64,000 bases of DNA, from the NCBI GenBank assembly GCA_021234155.1, contig JAJEKV010000028.1, positions 10,862,134 through 10,926,133 on the forward strand. Reading direction: 5' to 3'. Source of the stretch: Isoetes taiwanensis. Lineage: Eukaryota > Streptophyta > Lycopodiopsida > Isoetales > Isoetaceae. The position numbers and the translations under genes were made by a program. The notes below the pieces were generated by a model, which made no database searches, had not been told where the DNA came from, and was given only the letters and a program-made list of their open reading frames with translations. Shown here piece by piece: positions 11,841 to 24,015 of this stretch. Position 1 is the stretch's first letter. Every line of letters begins with the position of its first letter.

Positions 11841-14255
11841 AAATGGGTAAAAAGGATTGCCTTTTATAAAAAAAGTCTATAATCTCTAAATCAATGGATT
11901 TGACTCGGCATGAGAGGAAGAGATATCTTTTTCTTAATTCAAGAAGAAGAAGCATTTTGAGAAACTCGGTTAGGGAGTGCGGATCATTTAATATCTTCAA
12001 ACACTCCTTTTAAGCTAGTGCTCTTGTTCTAGATTCAAAGCCACGTCTTTTTAAATTCTGAAATTGAGAGAAGATATGATGGTTGTTCTATCAAGATTTC
12101 TAATTGTGCAAAAGAAGATTCGTTTCTAGTGAATTTATTTGGTTATGCTTGATTGAGTTTACAGGCAATAGAGATAATCTATAATATTTTTTTGGTCTCT
12201 CTGGACAGAAAGACCAATTCTATTATATATTATATGTTGTTTTTAAAACTAATCCGTCCATAGTCATACCATAAATGTTGTCACCTGTCAAGAAGCAACC
12301 AAGAATCCATGCAATAGGGTTGGTCTTTTGCAAAATAGAGAATAAAATTCCAATTTATGATTTTAATCAACCTGAGTTTTCGTCTTTCTGCCATCCATGA
12401 CATGAAGCTAAAGAAAAAGTCTCGTACTTGGAGTCCTAGCTTTCGTTTGTACCTAACAATGTTCCTTTAGTTGCTCTTGCTTGAGCAATGCACTTCTACC
12501 TCTCCGTATTTCTTGCTTGTATCATCATTACCGCAAAGGTTTTTCCCTTGAAAACCTTTCGAGGCAGGGGTTTTTTAATCCTAGTAGTAATGATTGTACT
12601 AGCCCATTGTATGGGTCCCATGACCTATTGGTCTCCGTGGACGTTAAAAACTATTCTATTCTATTATATTCTTCTAAAGTCCTTGACATTGCCATGATCG
12701 GCAAAATAAGAACTTAAGACTAGATGATTATTATTTTTCACGGGAGAATGAGGCAATGTGTGACCTCATATCTAGCATTATAACATGGGTTTTTTTATGT
12801 TTTTGTCTTTTTTCTCTAAGGTTTTCATATGATTTGCAGGGGGAGTATTCATCGGGTGTACTAAATAGTATTTCTAGAGTGCACTCTTTTCTTAGTCGTT
12901 GATTTTTAGAAAAGGGGGCAAATCCTATGGTGGAGATTTTTGTGGTGGGTGTGAATATCCTCTCATTTTTCTTAGGTTTTTAGGTTTTTTTTAGTAAGTT
13001 TGGAAAAGGAGCTGGGAGCATTTTTTGGAAAGCAAGCAGGTGATTGGCCGGGCGGGGCCCGGCTTTACTGAGCCCGATATGCTACTTGCAATCAATCGAG
13101 GCTCAACCATGGGCGCCCCTTGAAGCCATCTATTACTTCTTGGGACAAAAGCTTCCAGATTCCTTGCATTTTCTTCCGGCCCAGCTTTGTGGAAATTCAA
13201 GACAAAGATCCACAGTTACCTCCGTTTTTGCGGTAGGGATTGGTTTCTGTGGTCGAATTTGTTACGGGGATAGCTTACGTAAGGTTTTTTACCTTTGCCG
13301 GATTTGAAGCGGGATTGGCTTCTGCGGGTTTTTACACTAGAAGAGGGATTGGCTTCTCGCGGTGTTGGCCTAATATAAAGCTTGGAAAAAATCAGTTTCT
13401 TTGCGAGGCTTTGAATCAGAACCAATGGAGAAACTTGTGTTGATCTGTTACAACCTAAAGTAAACTTTGATGCTTTGAAATGAGATAATAGAAGGCTTCG
13501 GGCACAATACTCATTTTAGGTGCTTTGCTTTTTTTAAGACATCGCCAGAATCGTTAACTTTCACTATTGTCGAAGTTGTATCCATTCAAATACTCCAGAT
13601 GTCTACCATCATCCCAAAGGCCGACTTTACGGTTTCAAAGGTATTTTGAAGCTTATGTGAGTTTATTTTTTAATCTTACTCCACGGTTTGTTCGTTTTCA
13701 AGGTGCTGCATTTGAGAAGATTAGAAACCCTAGCAGTCAAGCCTTTCCAAAAGGGTGATCAATGTTAAAGATACAATTAGGAGTGATGGTGCGATTATCT
13801 TCTTCAAGCCGCATTAACCTGGAATTTTCACATCCTATCTCATAGATGGATCAAGGAGATTACTTTTAACTTAGCTCTGTATCATAGTTTTATATCTGAT
13901 TATACCATAATGTTATTGCTATAAAAAGTGGCGAATGTCTTTTATTTCAAACTCAGAGCACTTAGCCTCGTATCATATTTTATATCTGATTATGCTAAGG
14001 TAAGCATGTATCCCTTAAATAGCAGATGCAAGTTATTTAATGGCATGTCTGATGCAAGCTATGAAGTTCAAATGCACTATTATTCTCTAAATATTCCAGG
14101 GTTTCATATTATTATTTGTTTTTTTTTTTTATAATGCTACATATTGGATATTGCTACATGTTTTACATCCGACATATTATTAATTACAAAATATAACATC
14201 AACTCATCCAAGTGTGAAGTCATGTTGTTTGTTTTAGTAGAAAGGGGAAAAAAAT
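11841..14255. other. No recognisable gene
   Basis: Three imperfect copies of GGGATTGGYTTCTGYGG occur around 13,231, 13,311 and 13,344. No credible coding exon was seen on either strand. Confidence 0.4.
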
Positions 14256-14260
14256 TTAAC

Positions 14261-14654
14261 CTATAACAAAAACCATTACATTACACGCCTTTATATTAAA
14301 TCCCCCTTCAAACCCCCTTTGGTTTGGGTGCATATTCACACGGGGGTGACTCCGGGCAGCGAGAGCCCCTATAATTATGTTTTGTACATACAAAATCAAC
14401 ACCATATAGTATAATGCCTGAAATCTTATAGTATTTTGTAACTCTTGTTATACAGTATAGCAAATTCCATACATCCATACCCCACAAACGAGGAACTTTG
14501 TGTACGGTGTAGATTAAGGAATTAGGGGTGAATATGCCTATCAAATGCGGCTCGTTGTTCGGAGTCACCCCCCATGTGAATATGCACCCAAACCAAAGGG
14601 GGTTTGAAGGGGGATTTAATATAAAGGCGTGTAATGTAATGGTTTTTGTAATAG
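14261..14654. mobile_element. MITE with long terminal inverted repeats
   Basis: The left arm (about 14,266-14,352) and right arm (about 14,561-14,649) are near-perfect reverse complements over some 80 bp, starting with ACAAAAACCATTACATTAC. The inner core carries TTTGGGTGCATATTCACA. The roughly 390-bp element has no transposase, so it is non-autonomous. The same inner motif and following GGC(A)GCGAGAGC sequence recur in the element at 60.26 kb, which defines a family. No target-site duplication is certain, so the superfamily is open (Mutator-like or other). Confidence 0.8.
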
Positions 14655-15054
14655 AACTTTGAATATTGGTTCATGGTGAAGAAACCAAGCATTCGTTTAT
14701 AGCATCACTATGGTAGAGTATGTGGTTATTTAACACGTATAGATGTGAAGAAACGAGCCAACAACCCGATATAATGAGGCAAAAGCGAAGCAAAAAAGTA
14801 ACCAAGATGGTAGAAGAAGACCACAATCATCAAAGGTAATTTCATTTGATTTTAATAGAACTTTGAATATTGGTTCATGGTGAAGAAACCAAGCATTCGT
14901 TTATGGCATCACTATGGTAGAGTATATGGTTATTTAACACATATAGATGTGAAGAAACGAGCCAACAACCGATATAATGAGGCAAAAGCATAAGCAAAAG
15001 GTAACCAGTAGTAGAAGAAGACCACAATCATCAAAGGTAATTTCATTTGATTTT
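14650..15054. repeat. Tandem duplication, ~204-bp unit
   Basis: Two direct copies (14,650-14,853 and 14,854-15,054) start with AATAGAACTTTGAATATTGG and differ by a few substitutions and short indels. The first copy begins exactly where the MITE arm ends. Confidence 0.9.
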
Positions 15055-15059
15055 CTAAT

Positions 15060-17450
15060 TTCATGAGCAAAGAGATAGATCTGACATTTTTGAAGATCAA
15101 GCAGACGCTATTAATTAGTTAAGCTGGCTTGCTATGTGGATACCTTAGGAATGAAGAACGATCCACCTTTCAGGTAAGGCAAATTTGCTAAAAAACAAAA
15201 TTTGATCTACCAAATTGCACAAAAAGTATAGAAATATACAATGGAAGGGATCATCTTATTTTTAAAAAAGGGAAGGTTTTGGTATGTGTGCCCGAACGCT
15301 GCATATGCAGATGCATGTAACATTCCACTCTCCACCGTTGAGAATTTGTTTTGGTCGTCAGATCTATATTTCAAATCATCATGCATTTGCGAGCTCTATT
15401 AACGAATCCGGCGATGGAGCTCTCCCATTCCACCTACGATGGAGATGAAGGAAGCGGACCGGGAGGAAGCTCACCCTTACGTACTATTTTCACATGGAAT
15501 TTATCGGCGAGCATCGATTTTACTCACATATGAGACAAGCAAGTCCTCTAAGTTTTAGCAGCCAACACAAGGTTGATGAATCTCAAGTTTCGGGTTTGTC
15601 CGCAGGCGGTGCTTCTCTTTCATTTCGAGGTTGACAACATATTGCCCAAATCATGGAGTGTCACGGCATAAGATTGGGAAGATAATCCGACTTCTTCCAT
15701 GTCCGTCTTTTCAGATATCGCTAGAAAAATAGTCCAGCCTTCTTCTTCTATACGTCTTTTGGATTGCATGATATTGCTATCTCGGCATATACAAATACAA
15801 GATATCATGCTCAAGTAGAGAAAGGCCCACAAGCAAGGAATATTTAAGATGAACAAGCTTCTGCATATTCTGCGTAAGATGAAGTTTGCAACAAGAAAAA
15901 GTAAAACTTTAGCATTTGGGATATCATCATCAAACTAATTTGGCAAGAATCACATGTTGAGCACTATGCAAACGTACTTAACTTGGTCTCTGATTTCGCC
16001 ATCATTGGAATGCACCGACTATCCATTGGGATGCTCTATATTCCATCTACACACAATAGATTCTTCTCATTCCATATACCCAAGACAATCATGTCGAGCA
16101 CTCTGCAAAGTCTAACCCTAAACCTCACATGTCCACGAGTATGCTATTTGAGTTGACGCTTTTGTCTTAATTTTCTTTATAACATCTAATTGCCTTCTCT
16201 CTATTGCTTGATTCATTACCCATCTATCTATGAGAGCATTCCAATATCTGATGTCATATGAATTTGGTTGCAGCTTTATTCAAAGAAGTACATGTTGGCT
16301 AAATATTTGGTGGGTCTACACCTATTGATTGCACCGTAGATGGATTCTCAAGCTATCTGCTCCTTTTTAGGAAAGCTCTTGGGACGCTAAAAATGATGAA
16401 CTGAAATATTGAAAATACGTTCGGCGTTCCAAAGACGCGATGCTCGGTCCCAGGGCGTATATTGTCTTGCTGCAAATCGCGTACACCCTTACCCCCCGAC
16501 TGGCGGTATGCCTAACGTAGCCAGGCGGGTAGCCCCTAGGGGGCAACTTGCAAGGTATGTGCATTTATTAATGTGCACACTTACCAATGTGCACATTTAT
16601 CAAGGTGCACACCTTTCCATGTGGGTACCTTTATGCCACCTAGCCATTAAAGGCAAGTGGGCCATTCCCAATTATCCCATATGCCTAAAGGGATAATTGG
16701 AAACCCTAGCCTAACCCTTGTCTATTTGGGAAGAAACACTAACTTGCCATTTTCGTCCATAGGGATTTTAGAGCTTCGGTTTTGCCCTGCCCCCAAGAGT
16801 TAAAACCGCCTCCCGTGACTGGTACGAGTAATTGCACCATTAGTTTTCCTTGATTCAAGCGGTTCGGCGGGATGGTCGAACTTCGAGAGCGAGGAGGAGC
16901 CCGAGCCAAGGATCGGGTATTTAGTCAATTTAATAAATCATTGAATCAGTAGGTTTAGCCCATTAAATTGCCCATAGCAACCACTTAGATCCCTAGATGC
17001 AGGACTCTAACTAAAGAACCTAACTCCATGATATAGATTAGATCTAGTTCTTTAGTTCTCTACAGATGTATATGGATGATGTATCTCCGCGGAACTCCTT
17101 GTATTGGGAAGGGGGGGTGAGGCCCTAAAGTTTGGTAGTAGATGCTCCTAGATTAGCCTCTCTAGCACACTTGTAGATTAAAACTACTTACGTGGAGCCC
17201 ACACAGTTGTGGGTGAAGGGGCAGGCTTGGCTTATAAAGAGGTTCGTGGTCGGGCTCTTGAGCGATCCCTGCAGTGCATGGAAGTCTGCGGGGATCATTG
17301 TGGACTAGGCCTAATGGCTCGCCCGCTGGCGTGTGGGCAAGGCATGGGCTCGACACTCGTGGAGTGATCGTCACTCTCCGGTGGGTTCAAGTCTAACAAG
17401 GGCGGTGGCCCTCTAGTCACCTTTGAGTCGACATGTAGATCTCTCGAGGG
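15060..17450. other. No recognisable gene; GC-richer repeat-like tail
   Basis: From about 16,430 base composition rises and simple alternations such as repeated TGTGCAC phrases (16,560-16,615) appear. A tRNA-B-box-like GGTTCAAGTCT lies near 17,384 but no matching tRNA fold was found. No gene is supported. Confidence 0.4.
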
Positions 17451-17457
17451 AGAGATC

Positions 17458-17718
17458 CCTACACGCCCCATCGAACTAGGGAGATGCAACCCGGGGAATA
17501 GCCCCTTTGGCTATGCATCCGTGCTGGCTACTGATCGAGGTCCCAACACTTTTCAGCCTACTGCGCAAAGTGTGCGCAGGGGAGGGGCGGATGGAGTGGA
17601 CAACCCTAAGCCATGTTCTTATGCCGACCAAATCCATTGCCATGAATTCGCGCAATGAATGAACTGAGACCCAAACATTAGGTCATCCCTTTGAGTCCGA
17701 GCCTTGGGTAGGATTTCC
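17458..17718. repeat. Dispersed repeat shared with 43.85 kb
   Basis: From the GGAGATGCAACC phrase through GAGGGGCGGATGGAGTGGAC to GGGTAGGATTTCCC, this segment parallels 43,853-44,085. The other copy runs straight into a (TTG)n tract, so this is likely the 3' end of a non-LTR retrotransposon. Confidence 0.6.
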
Positions 17719-17859
17719 CATATGTATTGTCTTTGATCTTTGTCTATGCAGATGTTGATGTACCACCCGCCAGAGGTGGATATGTGATGCTATTGTATCT
17801 TACGACATGTATGTTTATTTAAGCAAAAGTTCTTACTTTGCATGTGGGTTCAGCTAAGG

Positions 17860-19690
17860 TAAGAGTTTCATGTACAATGCCATAGGAAGTTTATCCCGTA
17901 GTGGGGAATAAAGTTTAGCAAGGAGGCAGTGGCAATGTTTGTGGTACACAAACAGAGAGACTTTGAGAACCTTGAATATGCAAAGCGCTCTTAGACACAT
18001 TCTCTTTGGCTTAGGTGTGTTGGTGGGTTGGCAAAAGTGCACGGCCTTATGGACGTTGAACACTCGATTAGGCATGTCTTCATGATTATCCATGGAAGCT
18101 TCTTACTCATGGACAGGCCACAAAGCTACTTGGAATTCCTATTGGCATTCATGTTGGTGAAGGAGCAACATGGACAGAAATTATTAAGGGTTTGGAGAAG
18201 CACCTATTCTGGTGGTCAACTGCAAAGTTGTCCCTCACATGTCGCATTATAGTTGCGAAATCAGTACTCAACAGTACCCATATGTATATGGCTTCCTTGT
18301 TGCTAGCCCCACAGGTTAAGATATAGGAGCTCATTACAATCGTCCGAAATTTCATATGGGCTAGCACGGAGGAGGGTGCGGTGGTTAAGGTTGTCTGGTC
18401 TAAATGAGTGGGCATGTGGCTTGGGTATGATGGATTTCTTATTGCAGAAAAATTCATTTGGAGGCTCCTGAATGGTGAAGATGACTCTTCTGGCCTTCGC
18501 CTTCTCAAACAATCTCTCAATCATTGTACTCTAGGTAAGAAGGCAGTGAAACGAAGTTCTTCAGCAGGGGCTCTATTTCACCCTCTTGAGCCTTTTCCAA
18601 ATGCATCTCTTTTTCTTCGAGGATTATTGATAGCATAGCATGTGGTCAGACATCTATTTTGGCCATGTCCATCCACCCATGCTCTCCTAGATATTCCGTG
18701 GTGGTGGGCACCATTGCCGTCAAACCCCTTACCACACCCCCCACTCGCTGCATCTGTTCATCCCCTTATGCAAAGATGGTGGGTTGTAGCAGGTGTCGTC
18801 TCAATTTAAGCATGGTATGAAGGTGGTCGCCTCTTGCCATGGTCGGCATTTCAAGAAAAAATCTTACTCTCACGTTGGGATGTAAATGTATGGGAGAAAG
18901 TGGCAGAGAACTTGCCTCTCATAATAGAAGTCGACGTCGCGGAAAGGGTGCCATGGAGTTGTCATGAGGATATTCACAAAGGCAAGTACTTTGTCCGCGC
19001 TATATACCGTCTGCTCTTAGCTCCACGCCCCATCCCATTGCCAAATGGATGGCAATTACAGATCCCAAAACCCTGCAGGCTCGCACATGGCGCTAGCTTT
19101 GGGATAAGTTGCTCCACCTTAGAGTTTCTGTAATTTGGTGGAAAGTCTTATATAGGTGTTTGCGTGTAAACACCTTGCCGCATCACTATGATCCTCACAA
19201 CTCGACAGTATGTCCACTTTATCTTTCAGATGTTGAAACACTTGAGCATTGCCTCTTTTCCTGTCCAGAAGTTCAACCAGCATGGTCTTGGCTTCAAGCA
19301 TTATTTAACAATACACTAGATTGCCAATTTATTCTCCTAGCGTCCTACCAAGGTGCATGGGTCCCAGATAAACGGAAGGCATTTCATCTCAGGTATGGAT
19401 AGTTGTTGTGTTCAATCTGGGAGCGTCGTATGCTACACATTTTTCAAGGCATTTATTCACCCGTTCATAGAGTCATTGTTGTAGCCCATGCTAAGATACT
19501 GATGGCTTATGACCCTTCCTCCCTCAGGGAAGAAGTGAGAGACCATATTTGGATTCAGTATCTCCAAACTAATTCTTATCATTAGTCTCCTATGCTGGAG
19601 TGGGTATATAATGCTTCAGGCTCGTGCTTCGAGAGCGTTGTCTTGTGCTTGCATAGGTAGATGATATTTGTACATCTTGTAATGTTTACC
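17860..19690 (+). mobile_element. 5'-truncated LINE: RT C-terminus and zf-RVT domain
   Basis: Plus-strand frames, broken by several frameshifts and stops, follow the order of a plant LINE ORF2 tail. A post-RT segment containing VLNSTHMYMASLLLAPQ lies at about 18,260-18,320. A variable linker follows, then a zf-RVT region (about 19,090-19,310) with the pattern WWK.LYRCL..NTLP followed by C-P-x-C and E-x-LEHCLFSCP. An AATAAA-type signal sits at 19,698 close to the end. The RT core and endonuclease are absent, which fits 5' truncation. Confidence 0.7.
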
Positions 19691-19735
19691 TGTGATCAAT
19701 AAACTTGCTTTTCATTCCTTTAAAAACACACACTG

Positions 19736-19752
19736 CATGCATGCATGCATGC
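19736..19752. repeat. (GCAT)n microsatellite
   Basis: Four to five GCAT units lie just after the LINE 3' end. Confidence 0.8.
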
Positions 19753-19987
19753 ACTGCACAAAGTGACTTGTTGAGTTGAATCTACAACAGTTGATTTGTT
19801 TTAAGTCTGCCAAAGAAGTTTATGTAAAGCAATTTCAAAAAATGAGTGCAAGATTAAATGGATGTTTTCTTTCCATGACCCCCCAACTTGAGTAGCTAAT
19901 TTGTTTTGCTAGAACTTAGCTTTAAATTGATATGTATAATAAAGAAACTATAGTTTGCTGCAGAAGTTAAGCTTTTATTGTATTGTG

Positions 19988-21965
19988 TAAGATTGCATGC
20001 TTCTACTCTATTTGAAAAAAGATATCCTTTATGTCTCATGCTATACATGGAGAGATTTTTTGTACCTATACCATTAAGAGATACAAGAAATTTTATCGGC
20101 CCAAGGCCGCGAACATTTCTTTTATCGACTTGGTGTCAGTTCAAGCCGAATTAATTTCCAATTAAACATTTCGTTGGACAGTCATATGAACCCTGAGAAC
20201 ATGCAGGATTTGAACCCACAGCATTGCCTTGTGTTCCAGTGTCCACATGATACATGGAAATTGTTTTGACGATCACGAGATTCCCACTCTTAATCATCCG
20301 GTGGTAGTCAGTGGATTTTGAGCCTGGATGGGGGTTGTCCACATCCAATGGCCTGACCACTAGACGACCAGCGCAATATATGTTTATTTTGATCTTTTTG
20401 TTGTACACATACAATTTTATTTTTTTGTTACCCGATGCTAAACAGTGGGTTTTAGTCCTGGCTGGGGGCTACCCATATTCAATGGATTTACCACTAGACC
20501 ATCACCGCGATATTTTTTATCGTCCACTGAGGCCAATAATGGATAATGGATTTTATCTCTTTTTCTCTTTTCACCATCCAATGGTAGTCAATGGGTTTTG
20601 AGCCTTGGTGGGGATTAGCCCTAACCAATGGCCTAACCACTAGGCTTCCATCGCGAAGGGTTTTATTCGTAAGATTGCATGCTTCTACTCTATTTTGGAA
20701 AAGATATCCTTTATATCTCATGCTATACATGGAGAGAGATTTTTTGTACCTATACCATTAACAGATACAAGTAATTTATCGCGGCGGCCAAGGCCGTCGC
20801 GAGCATTTCTTTTTATCGACTTGGTATCAGTTCAAGCCGAATTAATTTCCAATTAAACATTTCGTTGGACAGTCATATGAACCCTGAGAACATGCAGGAT
20901 TTGAACCCACAGCATTGCCTTGTGTTCCAGTGTCCACATGATACATGGAAACTGTTTTGACGATCACGAGATTCCCACTCTTAATCATCCGGTGGTAGTC
21001 AGTGGGTTTTGAGCCTGGATGGGGGTTGTCCACATCCAATGGCCTGACCACTATACGACCAGCGCAATATATGTTTATTTTGATCTTTTTGCTGTACACA
21101 TACAATTTTATTTTTTTCTTACCCGATGCTAAACAGTGGGTTTTAGTCCTGGCTGGGGGCTACCCATATTCAATAGATTTACCACTAGACCATCACCGCG
21201 ATAATGGATTTTATCTCTTTTTTTCTTTTCACCATCCAATGGTAGTCAATGGGTTTTGAGCCTTGGTGGGGGTTAGCCCTAACCAATGGCCTAACCACTA
21301 GGCTTCCATCGCGAAGGGTTTTATTCGTAAGATTGCATGCTTCTACTCTATTTTGGAAAAGATATCCTTTATGTCTCATGCTATACATGGAGAGAGATTT
21401 TTTGTACCTATACCATTAAGAGATACAAGAAATTTATCGCGGCGGCCAAGGCCGTCGCGAACATTTCTTTTTATCGACTTGGTGTCAGTTCAAGCCGAAT
21501 TAATTTCCAATTAAACATTTCGTTGGACAGTCATATGAACCCTGAGAACATGCAGGATTTGAACCCACAGCATTGCCTTGTGTTCCAGTGTCCACATGAT
21601 ACATGGAAACTGTTTTGACGATCACGAGATTCCCACTCTTAATCATCCGGTGGTAGTCAGTGGGTTTTGAGTGTGGATGGGGGTTGTCCACATCGACCAG
21701 CGCAATATATGTTTATTTTGATCTTTTTGCTGTACACATACAATTTTATTTTTTTGTCACCCGATGCTAAACAGTGGGTTTTAGTCCTGGCTGGGGGCTA
21801 CCCATATTCAATGGATTTACCACTAGACCATCACCGCGATAATGGATTTTATCTCTTTTTTTCTTTTCACCATCCAATGGTAGTCAATGGGTTTTGAGCC
21901 TTGGTGGGGGTTAGCCCTAACCAATGGCCTAACCACTAGGCTTCCATCGCGAAGGGTTTTATTCG
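19988..21965. repeat. Three-unit tandem array of ~660-bp composite SINE-like repeats
   Basis: Units begin with AAGATTGCATGCTTCTAC at about 19,989, 20,671 and 21,329, and are roughly 682, 658 and 638 bp long. On the minus strand each unit contains three tRNA-like modules of about 85-110 bp. Each module has an A-box-like TCTAGTGGT or CCTAGTGGTTAGG, a B-box-like GGCTCAAAAYCC or GGACTAAAACCC, and usually an A-rich tail. A fourth segment carries a B-box-like GGTTCAAATCC (for example around 20,208). Module heads resemble tRNA-Glu/Asp genes. Unit 1 has an extra ~25 bp near 20,510; unit 3 lacks ~22 bp near 21,693. Units 2 and 3 hold a GC-rich palindrome (GCGGCGGCC / GGCCGTCGC). Confidence 0.85.
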
Positions 21966-22062
21966 TATTTTTTAAACCACCCAATGTTAGTGGTGGGTTT
22001 TGGTCTGGTGGGGCTACCCATAACCAATGGATTAACCACTAGACCATCACCGCGATGGATAG
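21966..22062 (-). mobile_element. SINE-like tRNA-derived module flanking the array
   Basis: On the minus strand the segment starts with GCGGTGATGGTCTAGTGGTT. It has a B-box-like AGACCAAAACCC and ends in CATTGGGTGGTTT followed by an A-rich run. It matches the modules inside the array but lies outside the repeated unit, so it may represent the ancestral monomer. Confidence 0.6.
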
Positions 22063-22537
22063 ATTAAGTCGTTATAGTTTCATAAAAGTGCGAGCGAGGG
22101 AATCTCATTATAATCGAACATCAAATCATGTATCATTTGGACAGAAAATGGTACCTGTAAAAAGCTGAGAGAATGTATATTGTTTGAGCTCCAATTCTTA
22201 TCATTAGTATCTTTCACGTAAATCTTGTAAATAGTTATTGACGAAAATATGCTTGTGATACATGAATGATATCGATGGCGCCGATGTACCTTATGTGAAG
22301 TCAAATTGTTTACCACGCTTTGGCTCAACTTTGTTAGAAAAAGGATTTGAAGAAGATGTATCTCATGAGCATAACAATTTACTACTCACAATACCTTCAA
22401 TGCACTTCATAATGTTTTCATATAAGAGTAGGATGAGCGACGTATGTTATTTGAAGCCCAACTATTTATGTTTTTTTTTGTTTGGTCTGTATGTACACAA
22501 ATACATAAAGAAAAAAGATCAAGCGAAAGACGCTTTA
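22063..22537. other. No recognisable gene
   Basis: This lies downstream of the Helitron helicase remnant on the minus strand and may be its 3' flank. I could not place the CTRR-type end or the 3' hairpin expected of a Helitron. Confidence 0.3.
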
Positions 22538-23660
22538 TCAACATAGCAATTCTTTGTATACAACATTTTTTGTGCATTTCATAGTATTATCTGGTGATAG
22601 CAGGATGAGCGCATCTGATCGCATACGAGTGAGTGCAGTGTATAGCTGGCCATGTGCGAATACGTCAGTACGTAGGTCGATAACAACACGGTCTAACGGT
22701 AGTCCTTGACAATTATTGAAAGTTGTTGAATAAGATAGGTGAAGTGGTAACTGTCGCCTGTGAATGGTCCAAGGCCTATTTTCTGGTTGATAAAAGAAGT
22801 CACGTGTATAGGTCCTCTTCAGTTACGCCATCTAAAATTTTTACCATCACAAACTTCGTGTGCATTGATACGACCACGACTCTCGCATTTTTCACTAAAC
22901 CCTTTTCCATGTCTAGTCATTTCATAATGTGGCATATAGCTCCCACCTTAAGTCTCAGTTCATGATTCGGTATTCCAGAATGTGTGAAGTTATTCAAAAA
23001 GTCAGATGTTGCATAAGGATGATCGTATAATTTGATCTTGTTCTGTAATGTGATCGTGACTATAATATGGCTTATCATGGTTAGGTACTCTCTTGAGTAC
23101 ATAATTATTGATATTATCAACACTTTTGTTAAGCGGTGCGGAAAGTTGTGTTTTTTGCACTTTGCCGAGTCATGGAGGATGTTAGATGGATAAAGAAAAT
23201 CGACACTATTTTCCACGCTCGTGGTTGTGTTGAAGATGTCTAATGAGACAGTAGATTCTTTCCCATTCTCTCCTACGCGGTCAACAAACTCCATTAATTC
23301 GGGATCTTTTGCATTACAGAGTGGTTGTTCTAATCTGAACACTTGAAAGCTTTGCCACCATGGCGAGGATTTTATGGATGCATTGTATGCTGCAGTCCTT
23401 CAGCCTCCCTTGACAACATGGGCAATTTGTCTAAAATCTCCAGAGGCAATAAAGTGTTTACCTCCAAATGGAAGACTATTTCTACACAACCTTTGTAACA
23501 CATGATGGGAGCTCTATACTTGACCTTGTTTAGCGTTGGGAATTCATCGGATAATAGCCTTAGGCTGCGATGAGCAAATCGCTTCCCCAGTCATGTTCTA
23601 TCATTGAGTGGAGTCCTGCATTATTTTCGAAAGATCTAAATTCAAGCTAATTTCATCTAG
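22538..23660 (-). pseudogene. Helitron Pif1-type helicase, C-terminal half, broken
   Basis: Minus-strand frames give the motif order of Helitron/Pif1 superfamily-1 helicases. First comes PFGGKHFIASGDFRQIAHVV (about 23,415-23,480), the GGDFRQ-type box. A WWQSFQVFRLEQPLCNAKDP stretch leads into a 141-residue open segment ending NHELRLKVGAICHI at about 22,920. After a stop and one frameshift, QLPLHLSYSTTFNNCQGLPL and DVFAHGQLYTALTRMR (motifs V/VI) follow, and the stop is at 22,538-22,540. Several stops and frameshifts show it is dead. The N-terminal Walker A part and the Rep/HUH domain are not seen. Helitrons transpose by rolling-circle replication. Confidence 0.75.
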
Positions 23661-24015
23661 CTCGAGGATCTAGTGACAACCCAAGCAACATCAACAATAT
23701 GAATGTTATTTTCGTCTTATTCATATGTTGTTGATCAACAATATGAATGTAAGTGCTACTGAGACCACTTGTTGTTTGCAAGTACTACATCTTTGGTCTC
23801 TTCAACTACCTCTCACTATTGATACTTTGATTTTCCTTGCTTTTGGATATACCTATACTACTATCCAAGCATTTAAAGGTCTTTGCAAAAAAGATGCAGA
23901 AAGAGTAGTGCAAGTGTTTCGAGGGTAGATTATATTGGATTTATTAATGATGAACTTATATGACCATAAGAAATGTACATCTCCTTAATCTTTGTTGGTG
24001 AACGAAACATAGAGT
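23661..24015. other. Spacer with short frames
   Basis: A 67-codon plus-strand frame at 23,725-23,928 has no recognisable features. It could be the upstream part of the gag-like region that follows. Confidence 0.3.

Noticed and set aside
17282-17400. A possible tRNA: GGACTAGGCCTAATGGC with GGTTCAAGTCT about 100 bp downstream.
   Set aside because: I could not form a complete cloverleaf or matching acceptor stem. At best it is a SINE or tRNA relic.
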